DNA of 64,000 bases from Paracyclopina nana (lineage: Eukaryota > Arthropoda > Copepoda > Cyclopoida > Cyclopettidae). The stretch is from the NCBI GenBank assembly GCA_019096065.1, contig JAGUCH010000003.1, positions 620,001 through 684,000 on the forward strand, given 5' to 3'. Both the position numbers and the translations under genes were made by a program. The notes beneath the pieces are model-generated. The model was not told the origin of the DNA, searched no databases, and worked only from the letters and a program-made list of their open reading frames with translations. This document shows positions 9,721 to 19,560 of the stretch, piece after piece (position 1 is the first letter of the stretch; each line of letters opens with the position of its first letter).

Positions 9721-12700
9721 TCATTTTTTCTTAGGTCGCCCCCGGCCAGGCTTGTATTCTGGCGCCCTGGCTGGTAAAGGCTGGTCTTCTATCAAAACTC
9801 GTTGAGCTCTAGCCTGATTGCGTGTCAATGAGCTTGTGGGGTCTCGTCCCCCTCGGAAGCTGTCACGGAAACGGTTGAGTAGTTTCCTAGGAGAGCCAGG
9901 GTTACTTCTTGATGGTAAGTCTGGTGGTTCATCATCTTCAGTGGGTGCATGGGGTTCATGCACATCGTCATGAATGAGTACCTCCTCCGCAGGTGGAGAG
10001 TTCGGTTCTTGCTTAATAGGTGGAGGTGTTGTCGTCATCGGAGAGGCAATACTGGCAGCTGGTTCCTCTGATTTGAAAGGAATGGGTGCTGGTGGAGGGT
10101 CTTGCGGATTCATGATGATAACGTCATCATCTTCAATTGTTATGTAGCCTCCTTTTGAGCCTGTGTCTGGATGGGCAGGATCTCTGGAAGATGAAGTTTC
10201 AGGCAGGGTCTCTGGTAAGTCATTTGTTGCTTGAGCCAGTGGCTTAGAAGGAGTAGATTTACAGACACGTAATCTGTTTAAATGAACATATCTGGATTTG
10301 CTAGTGGAAAGATGTTGAATCAAAGCATTTGTGTCCTGGAGACTCACAATAACATAAGGTCCCTCCCACCTTGATCGAATTTTTGGATTGATTTTCAGAA
10401 GTTCCGGGCGATCCAACCAAACCAATAACCCTTCTCTAAAGTCTTCTGGCTTGATCTTGGCATCATAGAGCTGCTTGTATGAGTCACGATAAGATATGTT
10501 GCTTTCCATAGCAACTTGACGGGCAATCTTCATCCGTCTAGCGATTTCACTGATGTAGTCTTCCCCATAATAGGTTTTGTCAACCAGATTTGGATCCATT
10601 AATGGTGTTCTGGGATGCACGCCAAAAAGGAGGAAAAACGGACTCATTTTCGTTGCCTTACTCACACCACAGTTATAGGAGAGTTGAAGCGCAGGGAGAA
10701 GGGGTTCCCATTCCAAAGGAGAAGATGTATCAAGCATCTTCTGCAAGTAACTTATAATGTGCTTATTAATAACTTCAGCAGCCGCATTGCACTGAGGGTG
10801 GCTAGGGCTGGTTTTGCGCTTGTCTATCTGGAGCAGATCATAAAGCGATTGACTCAACTTTGATGTGAATTCTGCCCCTCCATCGGTAATGAGCACAGCT
10901 GGCGAGCCGAATCTTGCAATCCATCGATTAAAAATGGCCCCAGCAACAGTGTCAGGTTGTTTGTTCTCCAGAGCAACAAACTCTGCATACTTGCTAAAAG
11001 AATCAGTGATAACCAAAATATACTTCTTTCCATCTGAATCCCTCAAAGGTCCAAAGAGGTCAGCATGGACCCGCTCCAGGGGGCCCTTTGGTTGCTGGTG
11101 GGGCAGCAATTCCACATTTGGCTGTGATTGCTTAGGTTTGGTTCTGTCACATTTCCAACATGAACTGATGTATTCCTCAACATCAGCCAGTAAACTAGGC
11201 CAAAAATACTGCTCGCGAATTCTTTCACTGGTTTTGTAGATGCCCTTGTGCCCAACGGCGGCATGCGCAGCACTTATAATGTCAGCATGACAAACAGCCG
11301 GTGCTGCCAACACTGACTTGTCCAAAGGCCCACTCTTCACAAACAACAAGTCATTCTTGACTTCACAAATAGGGCCGTATCTTCTAATAATTCGCTTCAA
11401 CTCAGGTTGTCTGGGTACAAGTCCTTGTTTGACAAAGGAAAGTAAGGCCGCAACTACCAAATCTGTAGATTGTAGCTTCTTCATAGCTGCCATGTCCTCC
11501 ATGGCCTCAATAGCGACACTGTGGGTTTCACCACCTCGCAAAAGTTCAGGAATATTCCTCGAACAATAATCAGCAGGGTTCTCTGCTCCTGGACAATACT
11601 GCATCGTAAAATTGTGTTCTAACATCTGTTGCTGCAAGCGGTTCAATGTTCTGGAATGTGTCTTGTTCAACTTCTCTAATGGCTTATGGTCAGTGTATAA
11701 CGTAAATGGGTTACCAGTTAAATAAACTGCAAAGTGATCAATTGCCCATGTGCAGGCTAGCAGTTCTAACAAATACGGAGTGTAGTTCTTCTCATGCTTC
11801 TGAAGACCTCTTGAGGCATAACCAATTACTCGTGGACTATTATCTTGATATTGGATAAGTACTGCTCCAAGGCCTCCATCATCGGCATCAACAGCACCTT
11901 GAGAGGCATCAACATAGAGATGAAAATCTAGGCCGGGTTTGGGATAGGCTAGCACAGGTTCCATACATAGCATCTTCTTCAGAATCTCAAAAGATTTCAT
12001 TGCTTTTGGAGGAAGAGGGCCGCCCTTCCATCCACTGTCCTTACAAGTAAGACGAGACAATTCCTTTGAATGTCTGCTAAATTGAGGAATACACGCTCTG
12101 AAAAAGTTAGTTAGACCCAGAAATTGCCTGATTTCTTTGACATTAGAGGGTGGCTTCACATTCGATATAGCATCCAATTTCCTTCGATTTGGCTTGTAGC
12201 CCTCAGGGGTCAACGTGAAACCCAAGTAAGTGCAAGATTCTGTTCCAAAACTACATTTGGGTAAATTCAACTTTAGGTTTGCCTTCCGAAGTCTCGCAAA
12301 ACATTCTTCAAGGCCCACTAACATGTCTTCATGCCCACTACCCTTGACAAGCACATCATCCAGGTATATCAATACACGGGAAGGCGTCAGACCTTGGAAA
12401 GCACACATCATCATTCGTTGAAAGGTAAGTGGCATCCCTGTTAAGCCAAAGGGTGCCCGAATATAGCTGTATTGGCCCTTTCCAGGTATAGTGAAAGCTG
12501 TGTAGGGTCTTGAAGATGGTGCCAATTGCATTTGGTGAAATCCGTGTCGAAGATCAAGCTGCGAAAACAAACGGGTACCTGATGATCCTATGTCATCCAA
12601 ACATTCAGAAATAAGAGGGAGTCTGTAGCTAGAGGGCTCTGTTTTTGCATTTAGGCCTCTATAATCCACCACTGGTCTCCAACCAGTACCCCCATCGGGC

Positions 12701-13623
12701 AGTTTCTTCGGCACACAGAAAATACTTGAGTTCCAGGGAGAATCGCAGGGTTCCACAATGCCCATCTTAAGCCATTCTTCAATGCTTTTGTTGATTTCAT
12801 CAAGATGTGACATGGGAATCTGGAATTGTCTGGCATGAACTGGTCGGTGGTCATGTAGGTCAATTTTGTGTTTCATCAGGGTGCAATCACCCAAGTCAAA
12901 TTCTGAAGTGGAAATAACGTCAGAATTACGAAGTAGACACTTCAAGTAACTCTGACGTAAATTAGGAGGAAGATGATTAAGATTTGCATGCTTTAGAATA
13001 TAGTCCTCCACCTGCCTAGAAGGCCTCCCCAAAACATTTTTATCATTTAAGAACACATCATGAACAGGGACAATCTTATCAACACTGAAAATTTGCCCCA
13101 CAAAAGAACCCTTGTCTAACTCAATAGGCAATAATCCTGCATTTGTAACCTTAATATTAGCGATTCCTTGTTGATTAGAGCGGATCTCCATCGATATGGG
13201 ATCATAAAACAAGCCGGTAGCATGGATCAGGTCAATACCCACGATCCCATCAAGTGCGAGTCCCTCGCACACATAAAATGGCCACTTCAACTGTCGGCCT
13301 TCTATCATACAGTCTATTTCATAAAGTCCATTGATCCTTAAAGGGTTTCCGGAAGCACATGTTGCACGTAACATCGGAGCATTTGTAATTCTCTGAGGTC
13401 TTAGTTGGGGGGCAATTCTCCTGAATGCCATACGCGATAACAGGGAAATATTGGAGCCAGTGTCAAACAACATTTCAAAGGTGGCTCCAAGGCTGTGGAT
13501 TGATACAAAAGGTCGTTTGGTATTCTCATTCGAGGATAGCAGGCTGAAACTTGTGATTGCGTGAAAAAGTTCAACGACCTTGCGACGACCAGTGGTGCGG
13601 AGCCCACCCTGGTCGTTTACCAG
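9721..13623 (-). CDS. pol: Pol polyprotein (protease, RT, RNase H, integrase), expressed by -1 frameshift
   Basis: About 1,300 codons stay open from the frameshift site to 9721; the first ATG is at 13473, inside the protease. The protease has the DTGS active site just after that ATG. The RT shows the YLDDVLV catalytic box and LDLRHGFHQ. RNase H shows LYVDAS and YTDHKPL. Integrase has the HHCC zinc module (HAAVGHKG ... CWKCDRTK), then the D, D and E residues in HADLFGP, ITDGGAEF and AAAEVINKH, and a GPY/F-type tail (RWEGPYVIV). A Pro/Glu/Ser-rich extension ends in a basic, AT-hook-like GRGRPKKK, which may help target chromatin. No stop or frameshift interrupts it. Confidence 0.95.
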   Translation of the reverse strand: MVNDQGGLRTTGRRKVVELFHAITSFSLLSSNENTKRPFVSIHSLGATFEMLFDTGSNISLLSRMAFRRIAPQLRPQRITNAPMLRATCASGNPLRINGLYEIDCMIEGRQLKWPFYVCEGLALDGIVGIDLIHATGLFYDPISMEIRSNQQGIANIKVTNAGLLPIELDKGSFVGQIFSVDKIVPVHDVFLNDKNVLGRPSRQVEDYILKHANLNHLPPNLRQSYLKCLLRNSDVISTSEFDLGDCTLMKHKIDLHDHRPVHARQFQIPMSHLDEINKSIEEWLKMGIVEPCDSPWNSSIFCVPKKLPDGGTGWRPVVDYRGLNAKTEPSSYRLPLISECLDDIGSSGTRLFSQLDLRHGFHQMQLAPSSRPYTAFTIPGKGQYSYIRAPFGLTGMPLTFQRMMMCAFQGLTPSRVLIYLDDVLVKGSGHEDMLVGLEECFARLRKANLKLNLPKCSFGTESCTYLGFTLTPEGYKPNRRKLDAISNVKPPSNVKEIRQFLGLTNFFRACIPQFSRHSKELSRLTCKDSGWKGGPLPPKAMKSFEILKKMLCMEPVLAYPKPGLDFHLYVDASQGAVDADDGGLGAVLIQYQDNSPRVIGYASRGLQKHEKNYTPYLLELLACTWAIDHFAVYLTGNPFTLYTDHKPLEKLNKTHSRTLNRLQQQMLEHNFTMQYCPGAENPADYCSRNIPELLRGGETHSVAIEAMEDMAAMKKLQSTDLVVAALLSFVKQGLVPRQPELKRIIRRYGPICEVKNDLLFVKSGPLDKSVLAAPAVCHADIISAAHAAVGHKGIYKTSERIREQYFWPSLLADVEEYISSCWKCDRTKPKQSQPNVELLPHQQPKGPLERVHADLFGPLRDSDGKKYILVITDSFSKYAEFVALENKQPDTVAGAIFNRWIARFGSPAVLITDGGAEFTSKLSQSLYDLLQIDKRKTSPSHPQCNAAAEVINKHIISYLQKMLDTSSPLEWEPLLPALQLSYNCGVSKATKMSPFFLLFGVHPRTPLMDPNLVDKTYYGEDYISEIARRMKIARQVAMESNISYRDSYKQLYDAKIKPEDFREGLLVWLDRPELLKINPKIRSRWEGPYVIVSLQDTNALIQHLSTSKSRYVHLNRLRVCKSTPSKPLAQATNDLPETLPETSSSRDPAHPDTGSKGGYITIEDDDVIIMNPQDPPPAPIPFKSEEPAASIASPMTTTPPPIKQEPNSPPAEEVLIHDDVHEPHAPTEDDEPPDLPSRSNPGSPRKLLNRFRDSFRGGRDPTSSLTRNQARAQRVLIEDQPLPARAPEYKPGRGRPKKK

Positions 13624-13632
13624 TTTAAAGGG
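13585..13632 (-). promoter_or_regulatory. -1 programmed ribosomal frameshift cassette at the gag/pol junction
   Basis: In gag phase the junction reads C CCT TTA AAC TGG TAA. It contains two overlapping X-XXY-YYZ heptamers, CCCTTTA and TTTAAAC; the latter is at 13623-13629. The gag stop is in the 6-nt spacer TGGTAA. Directly after it, ACGACCAG (13609-13616) pairs fully with CTGGTCGT (13585-13592), and the helix continues GGTG/CACC past a single bulged A with a 7-nt loop. Slippery heptamer, 5-9 nt spacer and stable stem is the standard -1 frameshift architecture, and pol is in the -1 frame. Confidence 0.9.
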
Positions 13633-14771
13633 TTGGAATGGTAGGAGGCACGAACTTCATTGACCTTCTTTGCCTCTTGCTCTGTTGCTCTCTTACTGCC
13701 AGGCCTTGGGTTGTACACGCCCTTAGCAGCATCTGCTTGCCTGGAAAAACACTCAGCCTCACTATGATTCTTCTTGGTGCAATACCAGCAGACCACGTTG
13801 GCTCGGAACTGTCCACTTGCAGGACCCCGCACTTGTCCTCGGGCTTGTCCTCGCACTTGTCCTCGCGCCTGTCCTCGCGCTCCACTTCCATTGATTAGAT
13901 TTACAAGTGCTCCTAGTGTCAGAGGCTGGTCGTGAGGATTGCTCTCCTGAGCACTGTCGGCCTGCTCAACAGCATGGACTTCAGGGACTGGTACAGTGGC
14001 TTTCTTCTCACTTGACAATGAGGCCTCTACACGTTTCGCAACTTTGAAGATTTCTTTAAGGTCCGTGATGTCATGCACGATCACCTGCTTCTTGATGGCA
14101 GGTAACAGACCTTGAATGAACTTTCGCCGGCATGCGAACACATATGCGCTCCTCTTGCACATTTCTACGGCAGCGTCATTTGTGGCGTACTCGCCCTCAC
14201 CAAGGACGATGAAAGTTTCCATTAGGGTCATGACTCCAGTTTTTACACGGTCATAGAAATCCCGCACGGATTCTGATGCCTCCTGCACCAGGCTGTCCTC
14301 GATTGCGGACTGTTCGGCTAAAGTGGCCTCATGATGCCAATGATCCAGGAACTCCTTCTTCAGACCAGATGCTCCACTCCACTGTTTAGGAGCAAATCCC
14401 TCTTCCTTTAGGGTGTTATACCATTGTGCTGCCTTGGCCTTGAGTGCCATGGCAGCGTACATGGCCGTCATTTCGTCTGTCCACCGTTGCGGCTGTCCAG
14501 CCGGGATGTTGTCGTTGGCAAGGGCTCTTAAATCGTCGATCCTCCTAGCCCATGCTCGTGCTTGCAGCTTGTCAACTGCCGGGTCACCACTAAATTCAGG
14601 CACATCAATTGCCTTGATATTACGTTGAGCCATGGTGAACAGATTTTGTTGGGGAAATGCGGAGGTTTCTGTGTTATCGTCTTGTGGTGGAGCAGTAGCT
14701 TGAATTGTGCCTTGTGACGAAGCCTCTTCGTAATATTCCTCCTCAAAATATTCGTCCTCACTATCAGCCAT
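13617..14771 (-). CDS. gag: Gag polyprotein of the Ty3/gypsy element
   Basis: The ORF is intact and encodes 384 residues. The N-terminus is acidic and Glu/Tyr-rich. The middle has the helical capsid-like pattern of gypsy Gag (a QWYNTLKEEG-like region and VRDFYDRVKTG). The C-terminus carries a Gln-Ala-Arg-Gly tandem stretch and one CCHC zinc knuckle, CWYCTKKNHSEAEC, matching C-x2-C-x4-H-x4-C for RNA binding. The stop codon lies two codons after a -1 slippery site, so most ribosomes should end here and a minority should continue into pol. Confidence 0.93.
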   Translation of the reverse strand: MADSEDEYFEEEYYEEASSQGTIQATAPPQDDNTETSAFPQQNLFTMAQRNIKAIDVPEFSGDPAVDKLQARAWARRIDDLRALANDNIPAGQPQRWTDEMTAMYAAMALKAKAAQWYNTLKEEGFAPKQWSGASGLKKEFLDHWHHEATLAEQSAIEDSLVQEASESVRDFYDRVKTGVMTLMETFIVLGEGEYATNDAAVEMCKRSAYVFACRRKFIQGLLPAIKKQVIVHDITDLKEIFKVAKRVEASLSSEKKATVPVPEVHAVEQADSAQESNPHDQPLTLGALVNLINGSGARGQARGQVRGQARGQVRGPASGQFRANVVCWYCTKKNHSEAECFSRQADAAKGVYNPRPGSKRATEQEAKKVNEVRASYHSNPLNW

Positions 14772-14819
14772 TTAAATAGAACACAGCATCACTCACACTT
14801 CATTCCCTCCAGGGCTGTA

Positions 14820-14837
14820 GGTAAGTGGCTGCCACCA
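14820..14837 (-). promoter_or_regulatory. Primer-binding site
   Basis: Two bases inside the 5' LTR boundary, in element orientation, the sequence TGGTGGCAGCCAC begins. TGG at the start pairs with the CCA end of a tRNA. The tRNA species was not identified. Confidence 0.65.
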
Positions 14838-14839
14838 AT

Positions 14840-15075
14840 TGTTGTGAATTTGGTGTCTATAGCAATACCTTGACTTCTCTCGTACAAAGCCACAACTGAG
14901 TTTATTTCTCAACCAAGCACTGTATATACAATGTACTGTCAAGGTGAAATCGCATTGTACATCCTGCTAGGTGAAAGTGTGGTTAGGCAGCGCGGCTCGT
15001 ACTATGCTACTATACTACTATATTACTGAAGGACGCGCTAGCGCCATGAATGGTGAAAGTTATAAAAACATAACA
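14840..15075 (-). repeat. 5' LTR of the Ty3/gypsy element
   Basis: It is 236 bp and matches 9327-9562 base for base by eye. In element orientation it starts TGTTATG and ends CACAACA. Confidence 0.95.
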
Positions 15076-15079
15076 CACC

Positions 15080-15776
15080 CAAAACCAAAAAATAGCCCAT
15101 TTGTGATCACCTATGTAGTGCAGCCATGTCAAATGTACTTGCTCAAGTTTCCTGGCTAGATGGCGCTGCGAATCTAGCAACTTTACGCCATTGGCTTATT
15201 GAGTTGACCAGATATGCCTTTTATGGAGTTAAATCTATTTCAAGAACTTTCTTTAAAATTACTTTTGCCAACAAATCATATCCTGTCCTTGATAGATGAA
15301 TGTCATCCGTAAACAAGCTTTATCTCTCAAACAAATCATAAACTTTTATCATATTACCTTTCATTGCTTCTGTGAAGTGGATTCAAAACAAGGACATGGC
15401 AGGAGCCCAACTACAGCTATCTTACACCTAAAATATTTAAACTCATAATTAAACTTAAATTACTTAATTTAAATTTTAAATAAATTAGGTGAGAGTTGTG
15501 AGGCCAGGTTGATCAGGTCCTTCTCATGGGCAGACCAAAACTGTGTGCAACAGGAAATGTTTTCGGAGCAAATACAGCTAGGCAGATATTTTCGAAGAAA
15601 GTACAACTAGATTTTTCGAAGATAGTACATCTAGATAGATTTGGTCGGAGATAGTACACTACCTGTCACCAAAAATGAGTCGGACTAAAAACAACTGGGC
15701 AAATCTTTTCGATTAAAGTACATCTATACCGCAATCGGACAAAATGATGGCACCCAAAATTTTGTTATTTAGCATA
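15080..15776. other. Intergenic with diverged foldback arm
   Basis: No gene is seen. CCATTGGCTTATT at 15188-15200 and the TCGGAGATAGTACATCTAG-type phrases at 15560-15745 mirror the block at 8823-9085. Confidence 0.5.
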
Positions 15777-16170
15777 TACCGTCTGACCGTTCAAAATTGG
15801 ACGGTGCGGGAATCAAAAGTTTGTGTTATGAATTCATGAATTTTGTGGCTTAATGGGTATCGTTGGAAAGCTTGAACCTTTAGACATCTTTTTTGTTTTC
15901 TGACAAAATGAAAAATATTATAGTGAATTCCCCGTGACATCAAAAAATAAATGACTCACCAGTTTTTTCGTGACAATTTTCTGGATTACCTTGGGAAAAT
16001 TGAATTTTCCCGGTTTTTTCCTCCTTAAATTGATTTTTTCTACTTATACAAAAAAGATAGAAAAAGGCTCAATCTTTCCAACACTATCATTTACAAGTCT
16101 TGTATTTCTTGAATATGTGACAAAAAGTTAAGATTCCGGTACCGTCCAATTTTGAACGGTCAGACTGTAT
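15777..16170. mobile_element. Tc1/mariner-like MITE, ~394 bp
   Basis: The ends are 29-bp inverted repeats with one mismatch: TACCGTCTGACCGTTCAAAA on the left and the complement of TTTTGAACGGTCAGACTGTA on the right, both continuing through TTGGACGGT. Each is bordered by TA, the target duplication of Tc1/mariner transposition. The AT-rich interior has no ORF, so the element depends on a transposase elsewhere. Confidence 0.8.
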
Positions 16171-16360
16171 ATATTTTTTCAATTCAATCCCTTAAAAGGG
16201 GCCCATTTTTCACCTCAATGAGCTCAGAACTGAGAACTAGAAGAATTTAAAGCCGACATAGAGAAAGAAATTCTTGATTTATTGAGCGTTAGTCTGTTTT
16301 TTGTCTGTCTATATGGTATGAGAAGGTCACATTTCTTATGATTTTAATTGATGCATTTGT

Positions 16361-17359
16361 TCAACGTTGGCTATTGTTTCCATTCAATGATTGAGCTAAA
16401 TCATGTGGAATCTCTGCAATTTCGGAGCATTTCAAGACAATTCGTCTGGTCACTTTGGGCTTAACCCGCTCGCACTTTTCTGGCGGCAAACGGTCACAAA
16501 TGCGGATTTGCGTAGTTTCACACTTGTCCTCTTGCACAGTTTGGCATTTCCTCACTTTGGGACAGGTGGAGCTGCAGTCCTTCAATTTTCGCACAACTTT
16601 TTTGAGTGAGATCCTCGGTGGAAGTTTCTCCGTTTTGCATTTCATATTCACCATGGCAGTGGATTCCCCACTGTGCAAAAGTCGGGGCTTTTTGTAGCAA
16701 ATTTCCCTCGTTTGGCACTCTTGCAGGTTCAAATTTCGCGCCAATTTGCACCGGTTGGAGCTGAATTTCTTGCATTTTCTCTCCAAAACAATGAGCCTTC
16801 CTTGCCTGTCTTTGCTGACGGAGCCGTCGCATTTTTCAAATTCTTCATCCTGATCAGTGATGTCCAAATTGACTTGTCTTGGCGAGGCAATGGGCGGGCA
16901 AATTTGGCAGTTGGGATCCGGCACCAGTTCACATTGTTGGTGGGGAACTTTGTTGCACTGCTCATAAGGTTCAAGCTGGCATGAAATGCAGCCAAGAGCA
17001 GGATCTTGAAAAGGCCTCTGTTCATTATTGGGAGCATTCTCTTCTTCTTCATCTTCATTCATTGGAACCTCTTCTTCAACGTAGGCACAGAGTGGCACTC
17101 TCACCGATGGCTCCGGATCAGTGCCAAATTCGGGCTCCGGATCATTACCATTCTTGCCTTTCTGTTTCTAAAAAAATTAATTTCAATGCTTATCTTATAA
17201 TTGATTTATAATTGGCTTTAAATGCACCTTGATGTAGTCCGCTCTGGCCTTGCTGACAAAGGCTCGTTTTTTGTACGTGATCTCCTGATCCGTGGCGAAG
17301 GCCAAGTGAGTGAGAACCAAGATGGCAGCAGGTAAAAGTTGGACCTTTTTCAAGTCCAT
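16361..17359 (-). CDS. Secreted cysteine-rich protein, unknown family
   Basis: The two exons are 17228-17359 and 16361-17167, with a 60 nt intron and phase 0, giving 312 residues. The chosen ATG (MDLKKVQLLPAAILVLTHLA) begins a clear signal peptide; an in-frame ATG further upstream would bury it. After a charged, Pro/Glu-rich linker come paired cysteines in repeated patterns such as QCNKVPHQQC, CKKFSSNRC, CQTREIC, CPKVRKCQTV and CDRLPPEKC, that is C-x3-V/L-P-x3-C spacing. About two dozen cysteines suggest a disulfide-stabilised extracellular protein. I do not recognise the family. It lies 280 bp downstream of the glucuronyltransferase pair on the same strand. Confidence 0.75.
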
Positions 17360-17639
17360 CTCGGTCTGGAGGGAGATGTCAACTGGTGGGCCAGATTTGG
17401 GAGTGAGTGAACGGGTCGAGAAACTGCTGCCATTCTCTATGAGGAGTGGATGACAGGACAAGGTTTCTTCTTATGAAACTAGATGCTTATCGCGAAATGT
17501 GACCCTCAAATGGAATCTCGACGTGTCCGGCCAAATTAGCTGGGCAAAATGACAAGTAGACATCAAAGTTTATATAAGTGCATTTCAAAGTAGTACTACA
17601 TTAATGAAATCTTTGTTGTGGGTGGATGAGCAGCACTTG

Positions 17640-19380
17640 TCATTGCTTCTTGTCCTCCGGAGCGTTGAGCTTTTGCAGGAGCTCCATTCTGTGCCTCAGT
17701 GGAGTGTTTGGTGGGATATCTTTGGCGGCCTCGTTAATGGTTCCGTCGCATCGACGCGTTCCCATAAAAAGGCACCTTTTATGAACAAAATGTATATCAT
17801 TGTTTAGTAGCTAAAGCTGACAAATTACCAATAGTCACTTAATGGGCCCAGATTGGTTTCCTCCAAGGTTTTCTTGTCGATAGGCTCAAAATCAGAGTCA
17901 TCTGGAGGAATGGTCCTCGTATGCCACACTAGTATCTGAAATGTAGCTCTTTTTGCTTAATGCCATGAAAAGTGGGCATATTTGTGCCTACCTCTGAGCA
18001 TTGCTTGGCCAAGGGCTGCCACTCCTTCAGTGGGACATTTAAGAGCTTCAAAAATCCATTTTCCTGGTCTGTGTTGCTATAAGGCATGGCCACTGTGTCC
18101 GATTTGGCAGCCTGGTAAATAAATTATATAGAGTAAAAGATAGAGTGCAATTAAGGTGAAAAGTTGTTACCTCTTTCAGCACTTTGACTGTGAATGCAAA
18201 GCCTCCCATGTCAATTGGGAACTCCCTTCCACCGATCCAGCCCTCGTAAAAGTCCACAACTTCGCCCTTTTTCACCACAGGAGTCGACACTGGACGTCCA
18301 GACAGCAGGCCCACCGGGAACACTGAGATTTTCTTGGTCTTCCTGATCTGGATTTAATCATTTCTAAGTGTGAAAATGGTCTATTTATCTCTAATTACTT
18401 CGAGAAACAATCTGACGTCATATGCGTTGTCATCATCAGCAAAATAAACGACTCCAGAGTCATCTTTCCTCTGCAATTAAATTCATGTTAAGCTCATATC
18501 CCTCATATACAAATACAGGTTGTCCCTCGCTTTTTGCAGTACAAATAGCATAGTTCTCAGATCGGATGCCAAGTCGAGTTTGTTTTGGCCAGGGCTACGC
18601 AGTGCGTGCACGGCACCAAGCGCGCTGCCTGACACTATGCCTCAGAAATAGAGGCTCGATCCCCTTAGCTCCGAATACAAAGGGGCAATCTGCAATATTT
18701 TTAATCACCTCGTCGCTATGAGTAATTATCCAGTTCAGTGCGTTATTCCTGTTTGCCACGCCCTTGGGCTGAGCCTCCCACGTCCAGTAGCGTTTTGGCA
18801 TTTGGCCTTGATAGTAGCAGAAAGCCCAATTATGCACTCTTGCACTAAATTTCAAGTATATACCTAATTACCTAGAATGTATTTGTGTGTAATGTTGAGG
18901 CGATAGAGTAGAGCCATGACTTGTTTGGTTGGCACTGCAGCATCATCAGCCACGATCCACCTCATATTTTTCACATGCTTCAACGTTTGCCCCAGTCTGG
19001 TTAATTCGGCCAGTTGCTCCAGCCTGGGATAGGTGGCTGTGATGATGTAGAGGGGGACACTTTTCTCCAGTGGATGCATCTCGTCCTCTTCTCGGTTATT
19101 GGGGCATTTTATGGCCTCCTCTCCGGATGTCAGATTGCCTGTCAGGGCTTTCACCTCGTAGGGCTCGTACGAGCTTGGCCTCTGGAGGTCGAGAAGGTAG
19201 AAGACACCGAAAAGCAGTGTGATCACAATCATGCCCTGAATCGTGAGTATTAAATAGATATATGCCAATTAACTTTGAGCTTCAGTTTTTTGCCTGGAGT
19301 AGCAAGAGTGCCCAAATGAGCACAAGGGCGTGATGCTTATTTGTCAAAGTGGCCGGGCCCATGATGGTGAGTATTTCCAT
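17640..19380 (-). CDS. Beta-1,3-glucuronyltransferase (B3GAT family), paralogue A
   Basis: There are eight exons on the minus strand: 19294-19380, 18872-19235, 18709-18806, 18399-18470, 18171-18347, 17992-18111, 17829-17935 and 17640-17775, giving 386 residues. The first intron appears to use a GC donor (CTCCAG|GCAAAA). An N-terminal membrane anchor is followed by a luminal GT43 catalytic domain. Landmarks are YIITATYPR, the donor-site IVADDA, GVANRNNALNW, the metal-binding DDDNAY and the acid/base region DQENGFL, then VWHTRT. Family members add glucuronic acid to galactose in the Golgi, either finishing the proteoglycan linker or capping glycoproteins. The last exon differs from paralogue B (YWCLFMGTRRCDG instead of YWCLYLGSYPCGF). 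Which acceptor it uses cannot be told. Confidence 0.9.
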
Positions 19381-19560
19381 GTCTCACTCCATGTTCACTA
19401 TAAGTGCTTTGCTACTATTGCTATATAAATGTACAGAGCAAATTCTGACGTTGCGCTAAAGTTAGTAGTGTGGCACAGCTGGTTGCTTTGTAGATGGCTA
19501 TCTCTCTTTATTTATCGAATGTATTTGTATATGTATTTTTTCCAAGGCAGGAGCAGCAGC

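Larger units (their letters stand above)
9327..15075 (-). mobile_element. Complete Ty3/gypsy LTR retrotransposon
   Basis: The element is 5,749 bp, lies on the minus strand and carries 236-bp LTRs with TG...CA ends; the two copies show no difference by eye. It is flanked by CACC on both sides (9323-9326 and 15076-15079), a 4-bp target duplication. The order is 5' LTR, primer-binding site, gag, -1 frameshift, pol (protease, reverse transcriptase, RNase H, integrase), polypurine tract, 3' LTR. That order (RT/RNase H before integrase) and the GPY/F-like integrase tail define Ty3/gypsy. There is no env ORF and no chromodomain. Intact ORFs and matching LTRs point to a recent, possibly active insertion. 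Confidence 0.95.

Noticed and set aside
18595-18708. Long read-through ORF after B3GAT paralogue A exon 3
   Set aside because: It is intron sequence. The conserved DDDNAY exon follows only after splicing from GACGAG|GTGATT to 18470.
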